A stretch of 20,586 nt of DNA from SW-9-67-25 sp964471665 (GCA_964471665.1 CAYYHG010000039.1:1-20586), one strand, 5' to 3'. Positions 7,026 through 15,047 are shown, numbered from the stretch's first letter. Notes: generated by a model from the letters alone, not told the origin. A program made the numbers and translations.

Positions 7026-9707
7026 TCAGTCGTCGGCGTCTGCGAGGAGCGTCTCCTCGGCCGACGCGACGCGTTCGACGGACGAGCGGTTGGTGGTCGC
7101 GTCCTTGCGCACGCGGACGAGGTCGTCGGCCGCGCCGACCAGTTCGTCGTCGTGGCTGACCACCAGGATCTGTTCGACGCCCAGGTCGCGCATGGCACCG
7201 ACGAGGTCCACGAGTTTCGAGACGTGCCCGGAGTCGAGAAACACGGTCGGTTCGTCGAGGACGAGGGGCGGCATCGGTGCGGTCCCCTCGATGCCCTCGG
7301 CGAGGAGCCGGTAGATGGCACACCGCAGGCTCAGGTTGAACAGTGCCCGTTCCCCGCCGGAGAGCTGGTCAGGGTCCAGCGTCTCGCCGTCCTTCTGGTA
7401 GACGGTCAGCCCGTAGTCGCCGTCGAGTTCGATCCGCGAGTACGCGTCGTTCTCGTAGACCAGGTCGAACGTCTCGTTGAGCATCCGCTCGAGATTCTCG
7501 ACGTTGCGCTGTCTGAGCTGGGCCCTGAGTGTCCCGTACATCTCCTGTAGCTGTTCGGTCTCGGTGTACAGCCCGTCGAGTCGGTCGACAGTCTCCGCCA
7601 GCCGGTCGCGGCGCTCGCGCAACTCCTCGAGGGCCTCGATTTCGCCGGTCACGCGGCCGATGTCGGCCTGTAGCTCCGACCTGCGGTCGGCCAGTTCGGC
7701 CAGTTTGTCGTCCACCTGTTCGAGGTAGTCTTCGGCGCGGGCTCTCTCCTCGCGGGCAGCCTCGACCTGCTCGGAGTCGAAGGCCGCCTCCAGTTTCCCG
7801 CGGCGCTCGCGCTTGTCCGCGAGGTGCTCTCGGCGCTCGTCGTTCAGGTCGGCCTTCTCGGCGCGTTCCTCGCGCAGGTCCGCGACATCGTCTTCGAGGT
7901 CCGCGATGGTCTCGATTGTCTCCGACAGCGTTTCGAGGTGGTCGACCCGGTCCCCGAGCGTCGACTTGTCGCTGTTGCGCTCCGCGATGCGGTCCTGACA
8001 GGCGGCGGCCTGCTCGCTGGCGGCCGCTGCGGACTCGCGTTTCGTCTCGGCCTCCGACTGGAGTCGGGCGGCCTCCTCGCGGAGCGTCTCCGCGCGGTCT
8101 TCCTTCTCGTCCAGGCTCGTCGCGCGTTCCTCCAGGAGTTGCTCCAGGTTCTCCCGGTCGTTCCGGAGTCGGGCGAGGTCGGTTTCGTGTTCGACTAGCG
8201 CTTCGGCCGCGTCCAACTTCTCGGCGAGACGCTCCTCGCGTTCCTCGGTGTCCTCCAGGCGCGATTCGAGGCGTTCGACTGCCTCGGTCCGCTCCTCGAT
8301 GGCCTCGACGTGGGGCGACCCCTCGACTGGCTGGCCACACTCCGGGCACTTGCCTGCCTGCTGTAGCCGTCTGGCCTCCGCCAGGCGCTCGCGGGCGTTC
8401 GAGAGTTCCGTCTCCGTCTCGGCACGCCGCTCGCGGACGTCCCCGAGGTTCTCGGCGACGCTGTCCCGGTAGTCGGTGGCCTCGCCCACGTCGACCGGGG
8501 CGTCCGTGAACGCCTCGCGGTGGCGCTCGATGTCGGCTCCGAGGTCGTCCAGTTTCGCCCGCTTCTCGGCGAGGAGGTCGCGGCCGTCTGTGACTTCCGC
8601 CTCCAGGTCCGCGGCTTCCTCGCGTTTCTCCCCGGCCTCGGCTTCGAGGTCCGCGGCTGCCTCCCGGAGCCGGTCGGCCTCGCTGTCGTGTTCCTGTTTC
8701 TCGACGCTCAGTTCCCGGATCTCCTCGGTCACCGACTCGATTGCCGACTCGACCGACTCGATTGCCGACTCGACCGTCTCCGGGTCCGCCCGGTCGACAT
8801 CGGCCGCCGAGACCAACTCGTCGCGGCGCTCTCGCGCGTCTTCGAGGCGCGTGCGCGTCTCGTCGACGTCGTCGGCCAGTTGCGTGCGTTCGCGTTCGGT
8901 CGCCTCGATTTTCTCCCGCAACTGCTCGATGTCCGCCTCGATCGTCTCGAGTTCCGACTGCTTCTGTTCGTACTCCTCGAGGACGGCCTCGGCCTCGGCG
9001 AGTGACTCCTCGGCCTGCGCGCGGTTGTCCTCGAACCGTTCGGTGTCGGACTCGACCGCCCGGAGTTCCGATCGGAGGCTGTTCAACTGGTCGTGAAGAT
9101 CCCGCTTTTCTTTCTGTTCGATCTGGTCTTCGATCTCCGAGAGCGCACCCTGTTTGTCGTCGCGAACGCGGCCGACACCGACGCGGGCGTCGCTGGCCCG
9201 CTCGCGGTACGCCTCGAGTTTACCCAGCTGCAGCAGGTCGTCGATCATGTCCTGGCGCTCGCCCGGCGTGGCGTCGATGAGTTTGTTCACCTCGCCCTGC
9301 CGGACGTACGCGCAGTTGACGAACGCCTCGTGGTCCATCCGGAGCAACTCGCCGACCCGCCGGCGGACCGCGCGGGCGCCCTCGTAGGTTCCGTCGGACC
9401 CCTCCAGGACGCACTTCGTGGTCACGGCACGCTCCTCGCGGACGCTCACCCGCCGCTCGACGTGGTAGGACTCGCCGGCGTGGCCGAACCACAGCTCCAC
9501 GACTGCGCCGTCGGTGCCGATCGTGACCACCTCCTCCAGGGTCCCCTCGAGGGCTTTCGCACCGTAGAGGGCGAAAAACGTCGCCTCCAGCAGCGACGAC
9601 TTCCCGCTGCCGTTGAGCCCGTGGATGACGGTCACGCCGCGGTCCAGCGAGAGATCCGCGTCCCCGTAGCACTTGAAGTTCTCCAGCCTGACGCGGTCGA
9701 CCCTCAC
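7026..9707 (-). CDS. rad50: Rad50 ATPase, DNA double-strand break repair
   Basis: This is the SMC-like ATPase partner of Mre11, which senses and tethers DNA ends in the nucleus-less cell's cytoplasm. The N-terminal ATPase half has Walker A GLNGSGKSS (residues 30-38) and a Q-loop in YVRQGEVNKLI. Long coiled coils occupy about residues 180-730 and are broken at the centre by the zinc hook CPEC (Cys454, Cys457). The C-terminal half has signature LSGGERALFNL (from residue 782) and Walker B LVLDEPTVFLD (about 815). The length of 893 residues is normal for the archaeal family. The start is a GTG at 9705-9707 that overlaps the mre11 stop in GTGA, so the two are translationally coupled. The coiled coil contains an exact 21-bp duplication at 8731-8772. 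All catalytic motifs are intact. Confidence 0.97.
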   Translation of the reverse strand: MRVDRVRLENFKCYGDADLSLDRGVTVIHGLNGSGKSSLLEATFFALYGAKALEGTLEEVVTIGTDGAVVELWFGHAGESYHVERRVSVREERAVTTKCVLEGSDGTYEGARAVRRRVGELLRMDHEAFVNCAYVRQGEVNKLIDATPGERQDMIDDLLQLGKLEAYRERASDARVGVGRVRDDKQGALSEIEDQIEQKEKRDLHDQLNSLRSELRAVESDTERFEDNRAQAEESLAEAEAVLEEYEQKQSELETIEADIEQLREKIEATERERTQLADDVDETRTRLEDARERRDELVSAADVDRADPETVESAIESVESAIESVTEEIRELSVEKQEHDSEADRLREAAADLEAEAGEKREEAADLEAEVTDGRDLLAEKRAKLDDLGADIERHREAFTDAPVDVGEATDYRDSVAENLGDVRERRAETETELSNARERLAEARRLQQAGKCPECGQPVEGSPHVEAIEERTEAVERLESRLEDTEEREERLAEKLDAAEALVEHETDLARLRNDRENLEQLLEERATSLDEKEDRAETLREEAARLQSEAETKRESAAAASEQAAACQDRIAERNSDKSTLGDRVDHLETLSETIETIADLEDDVADLREERAEKADLNDERREHLADKRERRGKLEAAFDSEQVEAAREERARAEDYLEQVDDKLAELADRRSELQADIGRVTGEIEALEELRERRDRLAETVDRLDGLYTETEQLQEMYGTLRAQLRQRNVENLERMLNETFDLVYENDAYSRIELDGDYGLTVYQKDGETLDPDQLSGGERALFNLSLRCAIYRLLAEGIEGTAPMPPLVLDEPTVFLDSGHVSKLVDLVGAMRDLGVEQILVVSHDDELVGAADDLVRVRKDATTNRSSVERVASAEETLLADADD
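8731..8772 (-). repeat. Perfect 21-bp tandem duplication in rad50 coiled coil
   Basis: Two identical adjacent 21-bp copies (8731-8751 and 8752-8772) encode ESAIESV twice, that is VESAIESVESAIESVTEE in the protein. Twenty-one bases equal one heptad, so the duplication lengthens the coiled coil without disturbing its phase. The identical DNA suggests a recent slippage event. Confidence 0.85.
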
Positions 9708-10948
9708 AGGTAATCCTCCATCGTGACCTGGCCGTCGGTGGCTCCGTCCGCTCCGGACGCCTCACCGGACGACTCACCGGACGACTCGCCCGACGTCGTC
9801 TCGACCGCCCCGTCGCCGGAACTGTCCGCGCTCGCGAACGCGCCGTCGTCGGCGTCCGCGACGAATTCCCGGACGCTGTCCTCGACGGTGTCGGCCACGT
9901 TCGAGTCGGCCACCTTGCTCGCACGGATCGTCCCGTCGATGTCCCGCGCGGCCGGACTCAGACCCAGCTCCCGGACCCGTTCGCGGACGGCCTCGTCGGG
10001 GTCGGCGAAACTCACGTCGACCTCGCCCTCGTCGGCCAGTTCACGGTGATCGGTGACGCGAGTGACCAGCGCTCCCAGTTCGTCGCCGTACTCCTCGACG
10101 GCTGCCGGCGTGACCCGGTCGCCCTCGCCGCTGATCGAGACCACGACCACCGCTCCGTCGACGTCGTGCTGGCCGACGCGCTCGCGCACTCGGTCGATAT
10201 CCTCGCCCGGCCCCAGCTCGACGTCGACGAACACGAACTCGCGGGTGTCCAGACCGCGCCGGCGGACGTCGACGCCGTCGTCGAAGACGACGAGATTGTA
10301 TCCACGCTTCTCGCGTTCGTCGGCGCTCGCCCGCTCGGTCGATCCACAGTAGGTCAGCCACGCCTCGTGGGGCTCTTCTATCTGCTTTGTCTGCGGGGCG
10401 TGATCGTCGCCGAGCAACACGGCGTCGAAGCGCACCGACGACTCCGCCAGCACCTCGCGGGCGTCCCAGTCACCGTGTGGGAATGGCCTGAAGAGCCCGT
10501 GAGAGACGAGGACGGCGTGCTCGCTGTCGTGCGGTTCGAACGCGTACTCGAGGTCCGCGCGTTTCGATCGCGGAACGAAATCCAGCCCGTAGAAGGCCAC
10601 GTCGCCGATTGCGACCGGCTCCCGTCCCAGACGCGTCGCGAGCCCGAGTGACTCGAACAGATCCAGCCACTGGGCGTCGCGTTTGGCCTCGTGGTTGCCC
10701 ACGACCGCCAGGAACGGAATCCCGGCGGCGTCCAGTTCCCGGAGCACCGAGAGTGCACCCATGATGTCGGGCAGCGTCGGCCGCCGGTCGTGGAACAGAT
10801 CGCCAGCGTGGACAACCGCGTCGGGGTCGCTCTCGGCGGCGTCGGCGGCCACCTGCCGGAACGCGTCGAGGAAGTCCTCGCGGCGCTCCGGGCGGTGGTA
10901 CTGCTGGTACCCCAGGTGTGTGTCCCCGGTGTGAATGACGCGAGTCAT
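9704..10948 (-). CDS. mre11: Mre11 nuclease, DNA double-strand break repair
   Basis: This is the metallophosphoesterase nuclease subunit of the Mre11-Rad50 complex. Metal-binding motifs are in order: GDTHLG (residues 8-13), HAGDLFHDRRP (about 47-57), VVGNHE (about 81-86), LVSHGLF and LGDDHAP. The last motif is GDDH where bacterial and thermophile Mre11 proteins have GHxH; I believe this is usual in haloarchaea. The phosphoesterase domain and cap are followed by an acidic region and a low-complexity tail made of repeated GESS units. The protein ends with VTMEDYL, which may contact a partner. It is 414 residues long. It is the first gene of the mre11-rad50 operon and overlaps rad50 by 4 bases. 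The ATG at 10946-10948 is the only start consistent with the N-terminal motif. Confidence 0.97.
   Translation of the reverse strand: MTRVIHTGDTHLGYQQYHRPERREDFLDAFRQVAADAAESDPDAVVHAGDLFHDRRPTLPDIMGALSVLRELDAAGIPFLAVVGNHEAKRDAQWLDLFESLGLATRLGREPVAIGDVAFYGLDFVPRSKRADLEYAFEPHDSEHAVLVSHGLFRPFPHGDWDAREVLAESSVRFDAVLLGDDHAPQTKQIEEPHEAWLTYCGSTERASADEREKRGYNLVVFDDGVDVRRRGLDTREFVFVDVELGPGEDIDRVRERVGQHDVDGAVVVVSISGEGDRVTPAAVEEYGDELGALVTRVTDHRELADEGEVDVSFADPDEAVRERVRELGLSPAARDIDGTIRASKVADSNVADTVEDSVREFVADADDGAFASADSSGDGAVETTSGESSGESSGEASGADGATDGQVTMEDYL
9762..9797 (-). repeat. 12-bp tandem repeats in the mre11 tail
   Basis: TCACCGGACGAC occurs twice in tandem (9762-9773, 9774-9785), followed by a degenerate third copy. 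It encodes repeated GESS units in the disordered acidic linker before the conserved C-terminal VTMEDYL. Confidence 0.75.
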
Positions 10949-11076
10949 GCCAGTGGATACGAGGGCGTCCCCTTTCAGCGTTGCCAGACCCTGGCGGAAG
11001 TGAAACTTGCCCCGCCCCGGCCGTCGACGGGTACCGGAACGCGGCTACAACAGTGTGTCGTAGTGGCTTACAGCAA

Positions 11077-11096
11077 TCACTATCAGTCGATAGTGA
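11077..11096. repeat. Perfect 8-bp stem, 4-base loop hairpin at the end of the small regulator gene
   Basis: tcactatc-agtc-gatagtga is a perfect inverted repeat that contains the stop codon of the 11083-11346 gene. It is A+T-rich compared with the surroundings. It may be a terminator-like or processing hairpin, or a protein-binding palindrome. It has no T-run on either side, so a classical intrinsic terminator is not supported. Confidence 0.6.
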
Positions 11097-11346
11097 GCGT
11101 GTAGATGCGCTTGCGGGCGTCGGCAAAGGAGAACCGCGACTCGACGACGTCGACGTCCTCCAGGCGGCTCAGCGCGTACCGGACCGTCCGCGGCGGCAAG
11201 AGCGTCTCGTCGGCCAGCTGGCTCTGTGTCAGCGACTCGTTGTACTCCAAGACCTTGGCGACCAACTTCGCGCTCGGGGGCAGGTCCCGGACCGCGTCCC
11301 AGCTCTCGTGGCCCGTCTCTGCCGAAGCAGGTTCTGGTGCACTCAT
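11083..11346 (-). CDS. Small winged helix-turn-helix regulator (87 aa)
   Basis: This 87-residue protein has an acidic N-terminus and then a MarR/ArsR-like winged helix. Residues about 25-50 (SAKLVAKVLEYNESLTQSQL) begin the fold, ADETLLPPRTVRYALSRLED is the recognition helix region, and SRFSFADARKRIYTLTID forms the wing. There is no ligand-binding domain. The gene diverges from pan across a 231-base gap, so regulation of pan, itself, or both is possible but unproved. The ATG at 11344-11346 sits about 33 bases after an A+T-rich TATA-like box, fitting a short or absent leader. mre11 lies downstream in the same direction, 134 bases away. In other haloarchaea I recall a comparable small helix-turn-helix gene here. 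Confidence 0.85.
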   Translation of the reverse strand: MSAPEPASAETGHESWDAVRDLPPSAKLVAKVLEYNESLTQSQLADETLLPPRTVRYALSRLEDVDVVESRFSFADARKRIYTLTID

Positions 11347-11371
11347 CCTACCCGTGACCCACGTGATACAG

Positions 11372-11386
11372 ACTAATAATATTTCT
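11372..11386 (-). promoter_or_regulatory. TATA-like box of the small regulator gene
   Basis: The A+T-rich stretch read on the minus strand as AGAAATATTATTAGT is centred about 33 bases before the ATG. A second A+T-rich stretch, TAAATAAG, lies a little further upstream at about 11391-11398. Confidence 0.6.
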
Positions 11387-11545
11387 CAATCTTATTTATT
11401 ACCTCCAGGTATTCGATTGCCGTTACCGAAACCGTCGTCGAGTGCGGTCCGTCGGAGGCGAAGACGGACCTGGCGGGGGTGAGAACGGTGACGACCGGGG
11501 AAGGAACGGCCGCCGTTCGTATCAGGCTGGGAGTCTACCCGAAAC

Positions 11546-11556
11546 CTCTTATTACC
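11546..11556 (+). promoter_or_regulatory. TATA-like box of pan
   Basis: CTCTTATTACC is centred 27 bases before the ATG at 11578. This position supports that ATG as the true start and rules against the longer open frame that begins at 11479, because the promoter would lie inside it. Confidence 0.65.
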
Positions 11557-11577
11557 GTATCCGCTAGCACCATCACG

Positions 11578-12789
11578 ATGACCGACACCGTGGACGAGGT
11601 TGAGTTGCCCTACGACGAGGACGCCCCCCAACAAGAGAAGATCGAGGCACTGCAGGAGCAACTCGAGATACTCGAGGCACAAAACGAGGAGATGCGCGAC
11701 AAGCTTCTGGACGCGAACGCCGAGAACAACAAGTACCAGCAGAAGCTAGAGCGGTTGACCCACGAGAACAAGAAACTCAAGCAGTCGCCGCTGTTCGTCG
11801 CGACCGTGCAGGAACTCACCGGCGAGGGAGTCATCATCAAACAGCACGGCAACAACCAGGAGGCCCTGACCGAGGTCACAGACGAGATGCGCGAAGACAT
11901 CGAACCCGACGACCGGGTCGCCGTCAACAACTCTCTCTCTATCGTGAAGTCCCTGGACGACGAAACCGACGTTCGCGCCCGCGTGATGCAGGTCGACGCG
12001 AGCCCGGACGTTGCCTACGGGGACATCGGCGGCATCCAGACACAGATCGAAGAGGTCCGCGAGACCGTCGAGATGCCGCTGAAGAATCCCGGCATGTTCG
12101 AGGAGGTCGGAATCGACCCGCCCTCCGGAGTCCTGTTGCACGGTCCGCCGGGGACCGGCAAGACGATGCTCGCGAAGGCCGTCGCCAACCAGACCGACGC
12201 GACGTTCATCAAGATGGCCGGCTCCGAACTGGTCCAGAAGTTCATCGGCGAGGGTGCCAAGCTGGTCCGGGATCTGTTCGAACTCGCCCGCCAGCACGAA
12301 CCCGCGGTCATCTTCATCGACGAGATCGACGCCATCGCCGCCAAGCGCACCGAATCCAAGACGTCGGGCGACGCCGAGGTCCAGCGGACGATGATGCAAC
12401 TGCTCTCGGAGATGGACGGCTTCGAGGACCGCGGCGAGATCCGCATCATCGCCGCCACCAACCGGTTCGACATGCTCGACCGCGCAATCTTGCGCCCCGG
12501 CCGCTTCGACCGCCTCATCGAGGTGCCCAAGCCCGACGAGACCGGCCGCGAGCAGATCTTCCAGATCCACACCCGCGCGATGAACGTCTCCGAGGACGTC
12601 GACTACGGGCGCCTCGCACAGATGGCCGAGGACGCCTCCGGGGCCGACATCAAGGCCGTCTGCACCGAGGCGGGCATGTTCGCCATCCGCGACGACCGCA
12701 CCGACGTCCGGATGGACGATTTCGAGAACGCCTACGAGAAGATCGAGGACGACGAGGAGACCGTGGACGTCTCGAAAACCTTCGCCTGA
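11578..12789 (+). CDS. pan1: Proteasome-activating nucleotidase (PAN), AAA+ ATPase
   Basis: PAN forms the hexameric ATPase ring that unfolds proteins and feeds them to the archaeal 20S proteasome. Residues about 15-70 form a coiled coil (KIEALQEQLEILEAQNEEM onward). An OB-type domain follows (about 75-145), then the AAA+ domain with Walker A GPPGTGKT (about 189-196), Walker B FIDEID, and the second region of homology with arginine fingers (ATNRFDMLD, RPGRFDR). The length of 403 residues is typical. The C-terminus reads VSKTFA, where the hydrophobic-Tyr-X docking tail of most PANs would end in a Tyr second from last; here it is Phe. The ATG at 11578 is chosen by the promoter position. Dihydrofolate reductase follows 64 bases downstream. 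Confidence 0.95.
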   Translation: MTDTVDEVELPYDEDAPQQEKIEALQEQLEILEAQNEEMRDKLLDANAENNKYQQKLERLTHENKKLKQSPLFVATVQELTGEGVIIKQHGNNQEALTEVTDEMREDIEPDDRVAVNNSLSIVKSLDDETDVRARVMQVDASPDVAYGDIGGIQTQIEEVRETVEMPLKNPGMFEEVGIDPPSGVLLHGPPGTGKTMLAKAVANQTDATFIKMAGSELVQKFIGEGAKLVRDLFELARQHEPAVIFIDEIDAIAAKRTESKTSGDAEVQRTMMQLLSEMDGFEDRGEIRIIAATNRFDMLDRAILRPGRFDRLIEVPKPDETGREQIFQIHTRAMNVSEDVDYGRLAQMAEDASGADIKAVCTEAGMFAIRDDRTDVRMDDFENAYEKIEDDEETVDVSKTFA

Positions 12790-12853
12790 CGACCCGTTCT
12801 GCAGCAGGTCATTGGAGACCAAAGCTTGAGACGTCTCGCGCCGAACCGCAGGT

Positions 12854-13330
12854 ATGGAGATCGTGTCCGTGGCTGCGCTGTCTGACAACCGCGTCATCGG
12901 GGCTGACGGCGACGTGCCCTGGGAGAGCATCCCGGCAGACAAACAGCAGTACCGCGGCCGGATCGCGAACGATCCCGTGATCCTCGGCCGGCGGACCTTC
13001 GAGATGTTCGTCGATCCGCCCGGACGGATCCGGATCGTCCTCAGCCGGAGCGACCGGGCGTACGACGACGCGACGACCTACGACGCCGGCAGCGTCGAAG
13101 AGGCGGTCGACACCGCCAGAGCACACGCCGACGACCGCGCGTACGTCATCGGCGGTGCCGAAATCTACGCGCTGTTCCAGCCCCACCTCGATCGGATGGT
13201 TCTCAGCCGGATCCCCGGCGAGTACGAGGGGACCGCGTACTACCCCGAGTGGGACGACGACGAGTGGACGCTCCGCGAGGAAACGGCCTACGCCGACTTC
13301 ACGCTCCAGGAGTGGGTGCGAGAGACGTAG
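12854..13330 (+). CDS. folA: Dihydrofolate reductase
   Basis: The enzyme reduces dihydrofolate to tetrahydrofolate with NADPH in the cytoplasm, feeding thymidylate and purine synthesis. The N-terminal strand and loop, VAALSDNRVIGADGDVPW, match the family pattern around IGxxGxLPW. An acidic residue follows in the SIPADKQQYRGRI helix. The NADPH-binding segments are VILGRRTFE and YVIGGAEIYALF. The 158-residue length is normal for a single-domain DHFR. The protein is acidic, as expected for a high-salt cytoplasm. The ATG at 12854 is the only suitable start. The gene follows pan and converges on trm56, ending 18 bases from its stop codon. Haloarchaea often carry two DHFR genes (hdrA and hdrB), and I cannot say which this is. 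Confidence 0.93.
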   Translation: MEIVSVAALSDNRVIGADGDVPWESIPADKQQYRGRIANDPVILGRRTFEMFVDPPGRIRIVLSRSDRAYDDATTYDAGSVEEAVDTARAHADDRAYVIGGAEIYALFQPHLDRMVLSRIPGEYEGTAYYPEWDDDEWTLREETAYADFTLQEWVRET

Positions 13331-13348
13331 CAATCCGTCTCACCAGCC

Positions 13349-13909
13349 CTACGACGGGCCGTGATCGCCGGAATCCGCTTTGTCGACGCGTTTGCCCGTC
13401 GCCTGTGGGACGACCACCTGCTCGGCGTTTTCCCACTCCCTGTCGAGTTCCGCGCCCTCGAACAGACGATCGAGAAAGACCGCCAGCGACGCCACCTCCG
13501 AGTGTGGCTGGTTGGTGACGGCGACGTTGTAGCCGGCGGACTCGTAGACGTCGAAGGTCACTTTCTCGGCGCCGACGACGGCGAGCAGCGCCGTTCCGGC
13601 CCGATGTTCGGCACGGAGGTCGGTCTCGACGTCCCGGATCGGGAGTCCGTACATCGTCAGGTGTACTACCGACCCCGCCCAGTCCTCGATCAGTCCCAGG
13701 GGGCTGTCGGTCGTCTCCACGGCGAACGGACCGCCGAAGCGGTCGGTCACTCCTTCGATCGTCTCGCGCCGGGTCGCGCCCTCGTTCGCGAGCACGACCC
13801 TGTCGGCTCCCAGGGCACGCGCCGTCAGGCCCACGTGGGTCGTCATCCGCTCGTCCCGGCCCGGGCGGTGACCGAGACGCAAGACTGCCACTTCGGGTCC
13901 GTCCTGCAT
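13349..13909 (-). CDS. trm56: tRNA (cytidine(56)-2'-O)-methyltransferase, aTrm56
   Basis: This archaeal SPOUT-fold enzyme 2'-O-methylates C56 in the T loop of tRNA using S-adenosylmethionine. The family hallmark is the N-terminal VLRLGHRPGRDERMTTHVGL. The knotted SAM-binding core is visible as VVHLTMYGLPIRDV, LLAVVGAEKVTFDVYESA and NVAVTNQPHSEVASLAVFLDRL. At 186 residues the length is normal. The ATG at 13907-13909 is preceded at 3 bases by GGAG, a Shine-Dalgarno-like site, which fits its internal position in a leftward operon. The upstream gene, a DsbA-like protein, ends 24 bases before it. No functional link between the two is evident. Confidence 0.92.
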   Translation of the reverse strand: MQDGPEVAVLRLGHRPGRDERMTTHVGLTARALGADRVVLANEGATRRETIEGVTDRFGGPFAVETTDSPLGLIEDWAGSVVHLTMYGLPIRDVETDLRAEHRAGTALLAVVGAEKVTFDVYESAGYNVAVTNQPHSEVASLAVFLDRLFEGAELDREWENAEQVVVPQATGKRVDKADSGDHGPS

Positions 13910-13933
13910 ATCTCCGAACAGACGCTCGTCGGG

Positions 13934-14644
13934 TTAGCCAGTTTCGGACAGCGCCTCGTCGAGCGCCGTCGAGACTGTCTCGACCGTTCCCGAGCCGAAT
14001 CCGGACGCAACAATCTCGCCGTTCACGACGAATCCCGGCGTCCCCTCGACACCGAGGTCGACCGCCTCCTGTCGGTCTCCCTGGACGGTCGACTCGTAGG
14101 CGCGGTCGACTGCCCTCTCCCGGATCGCCGCCCCGTCGTGGCCCTGTTCGTCGGCCAGCGTCCCGAACAGCTCCGGCGCCTCGGCGGCGATCGCCCCGGA
14201 GTGGTCGAACAGCGCCGCCGCGTACGACCAGAACGCATCGTCGCCGTTGCGCTGCTGGACGGCGCGGGCGGCGTTGGCAGCCTGCCAGGAGCCGGGATCG
14301 GCGACGGGAATCGGGAGGTCGCGGTGTTCGTACCTGATCTCGGCGGGATCGACGTACGCCGCCTCGATGTCCGGGAACCCCTCCGCGTTGTAGTCCGCAC
14401 AGTGCGGGCAGGCGTAATCCTCGAACACCGCGAGCGTGACCGCGGCCCCGGGATCGCCTTTCACTGGTGGCGCCAGACGCTCTGTGTCGGGTGTGTCCGA
14501 CCCGTCGGCGTCGCCGCTTCCGTCGGCGCCCCCGTTCTCTCCACCGTCGCTACCCCCGACACAGCCGGCCAGAACCCCGACAGTTGCGGTACCGGCCGCC
14601 ACGAGTGCGCGTCGCCGGGAGAGTTCTCGGGTTGCGCTGTCCAT
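13934..14644 (-). CDS. Exported DsbA-like thioredoxin-fold protein with Tat/lipobox signal
   Basis: The N-terminus has a twin-arginine stretch (LSRRRALVAAG), a hydrophobic segment and the lipobox LAGC. It is therefore probably exported folded by the Tat system and anchored by a lipid on the outer face of the membrane. A Gly/Ser/Asp-rich linker (about residues 30-55) leads to a thioredoxin-fold domain. This has the redox pair CPHC in FEDYACPHCADYN, a helical insertion, and the cis-Pro segment GVEGTPGFVVNGE. It resembles DsbA/DsbG-type disulfide oxidoreductases. The mature protein is 236 residues long. The ATG at 14642-14644 is chosen because it begins the signal sequence and has a TATA-like box 25 bases upstream; a much longer open frame upstream is antisense to rpa1. 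It is followed by trm56. Confidence 0.9.
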   Translation of the reverse strand: MDSATRELSRRRALVAAGTATVGVLAGCVGGSDGGENGGADGSGDADGSDTPDTERLAPPVKGDPGAAVTLAVFEDYACPHCADYNAEGFPDIEAAYVDPAEIRYEHRDLPIPVADPGSWQAANAARAVQQRNGDDAFWSYAAALFDHSGAIAAEAPELFGTLADEQGHDGAAIRERAVDRAYESTVQGDRQEAVDLGVEGTPGFVVNGEIVASGFGSGTVETVSTALDEALSETG

Positions 14645-14662
14645 ACAGACGATTGTGACGGC

Positions 14663-14675
14663 CAAAGTATAACCG
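14663..14675 (-). promoter_or_regulatory. TATA-like box of the DsbA-like gene
   Basis: On the minus strand GGTTATACTTTGG lies about 25 bases before the ATG at 14644, fitting a leaderless transcript. Confidence 0.65.
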
Positions 14676-14747
14676 CCTCGTTTTGCGAGGCACACGCCAC
14701 CACCCGGGTCCGTGAGTCTGCTGTCCGAAGCCAGCGGACACACCGGC

Positions 14748-14760
14748 GTACTTTTGAGTT
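14748..14760 (+). promoter_or_regulatory. TATA-like box of the 14781 gene
   Basis: GTACTTTTGAGTT is centred 27 bases before the ATG at 14781, so that ATG rather than an upstream one is taken as the start. Confidence 0.55.
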
Positions 14761-14780
14761 CGCCACTCCAACCACCGCCT

Positions 14781-15023
14781 ATGTCGAGGGGTCTCGTCGC
14801 GACGCTGCAGTTGGCGGCCAGCGTCGTGGTCGCGGTCCCGGTGGCCGCGTTCGGGCTGTTCAAACTCGCCGAGGGTGCCCCGCGGCTCGGGATTCTGTTT
14901 CTCGCCCTCGCAGCAGGGCTCGTGGTCTTCGAAGAAGTCGTCACCTCCCCGTCCGACGTGCCGGCGATGGTGCTCGAAACGGTCGGAGGACGGCTCGTAA
15001 ACTCGCCCGACGACGAGGAGTGA
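14781..15023 (+). CDS. Small two-helix membrane protein, function unknown (80 aa)
   Basis: This 80-residue protein has two hydrophobic segments, about residues 5-27 (LVATLQLAASVVVAVPVAAF) and 34-52 (RLGILFLALAAGLVVFEEVV). A soluble tail (SPSDVPAMVLETVGG) follows and ends in an acidic DDEE. It is a small integral membrane protein of the type common in haloarchaea, possibly the family DUF7533, which I recall but have not verified. It diverges from the DsbA-like gene and is followed 56 bases later by rpa1, which has its own promoter. Nothing in the sequence shows its function. Confidence 0.75.
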   Translation: MSRGLVATLQLAASVVVAVPVAAFGLFKLAEGAPRLGILFLALAAGLVVFEEVVTSPSDVPAMVLETVGGRLVNSPDDEE

Positions 15024-15047
15024 GCACGCGAGCGACGTGACGTGAAC

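Noticed and set aside
11479..11577. N-terminal extension of PAN by 33 residues
   Set aside because: The TATA-like box at 11546-11556 would lie inside the gene, and PAN homologues begin near MTDTVDE.
13361..15040. Plus-strand open frame of 559 codons
   Set aside because: It runs antisense through trm56 and the DsbA-like gene, both well supported, and across their promoters.
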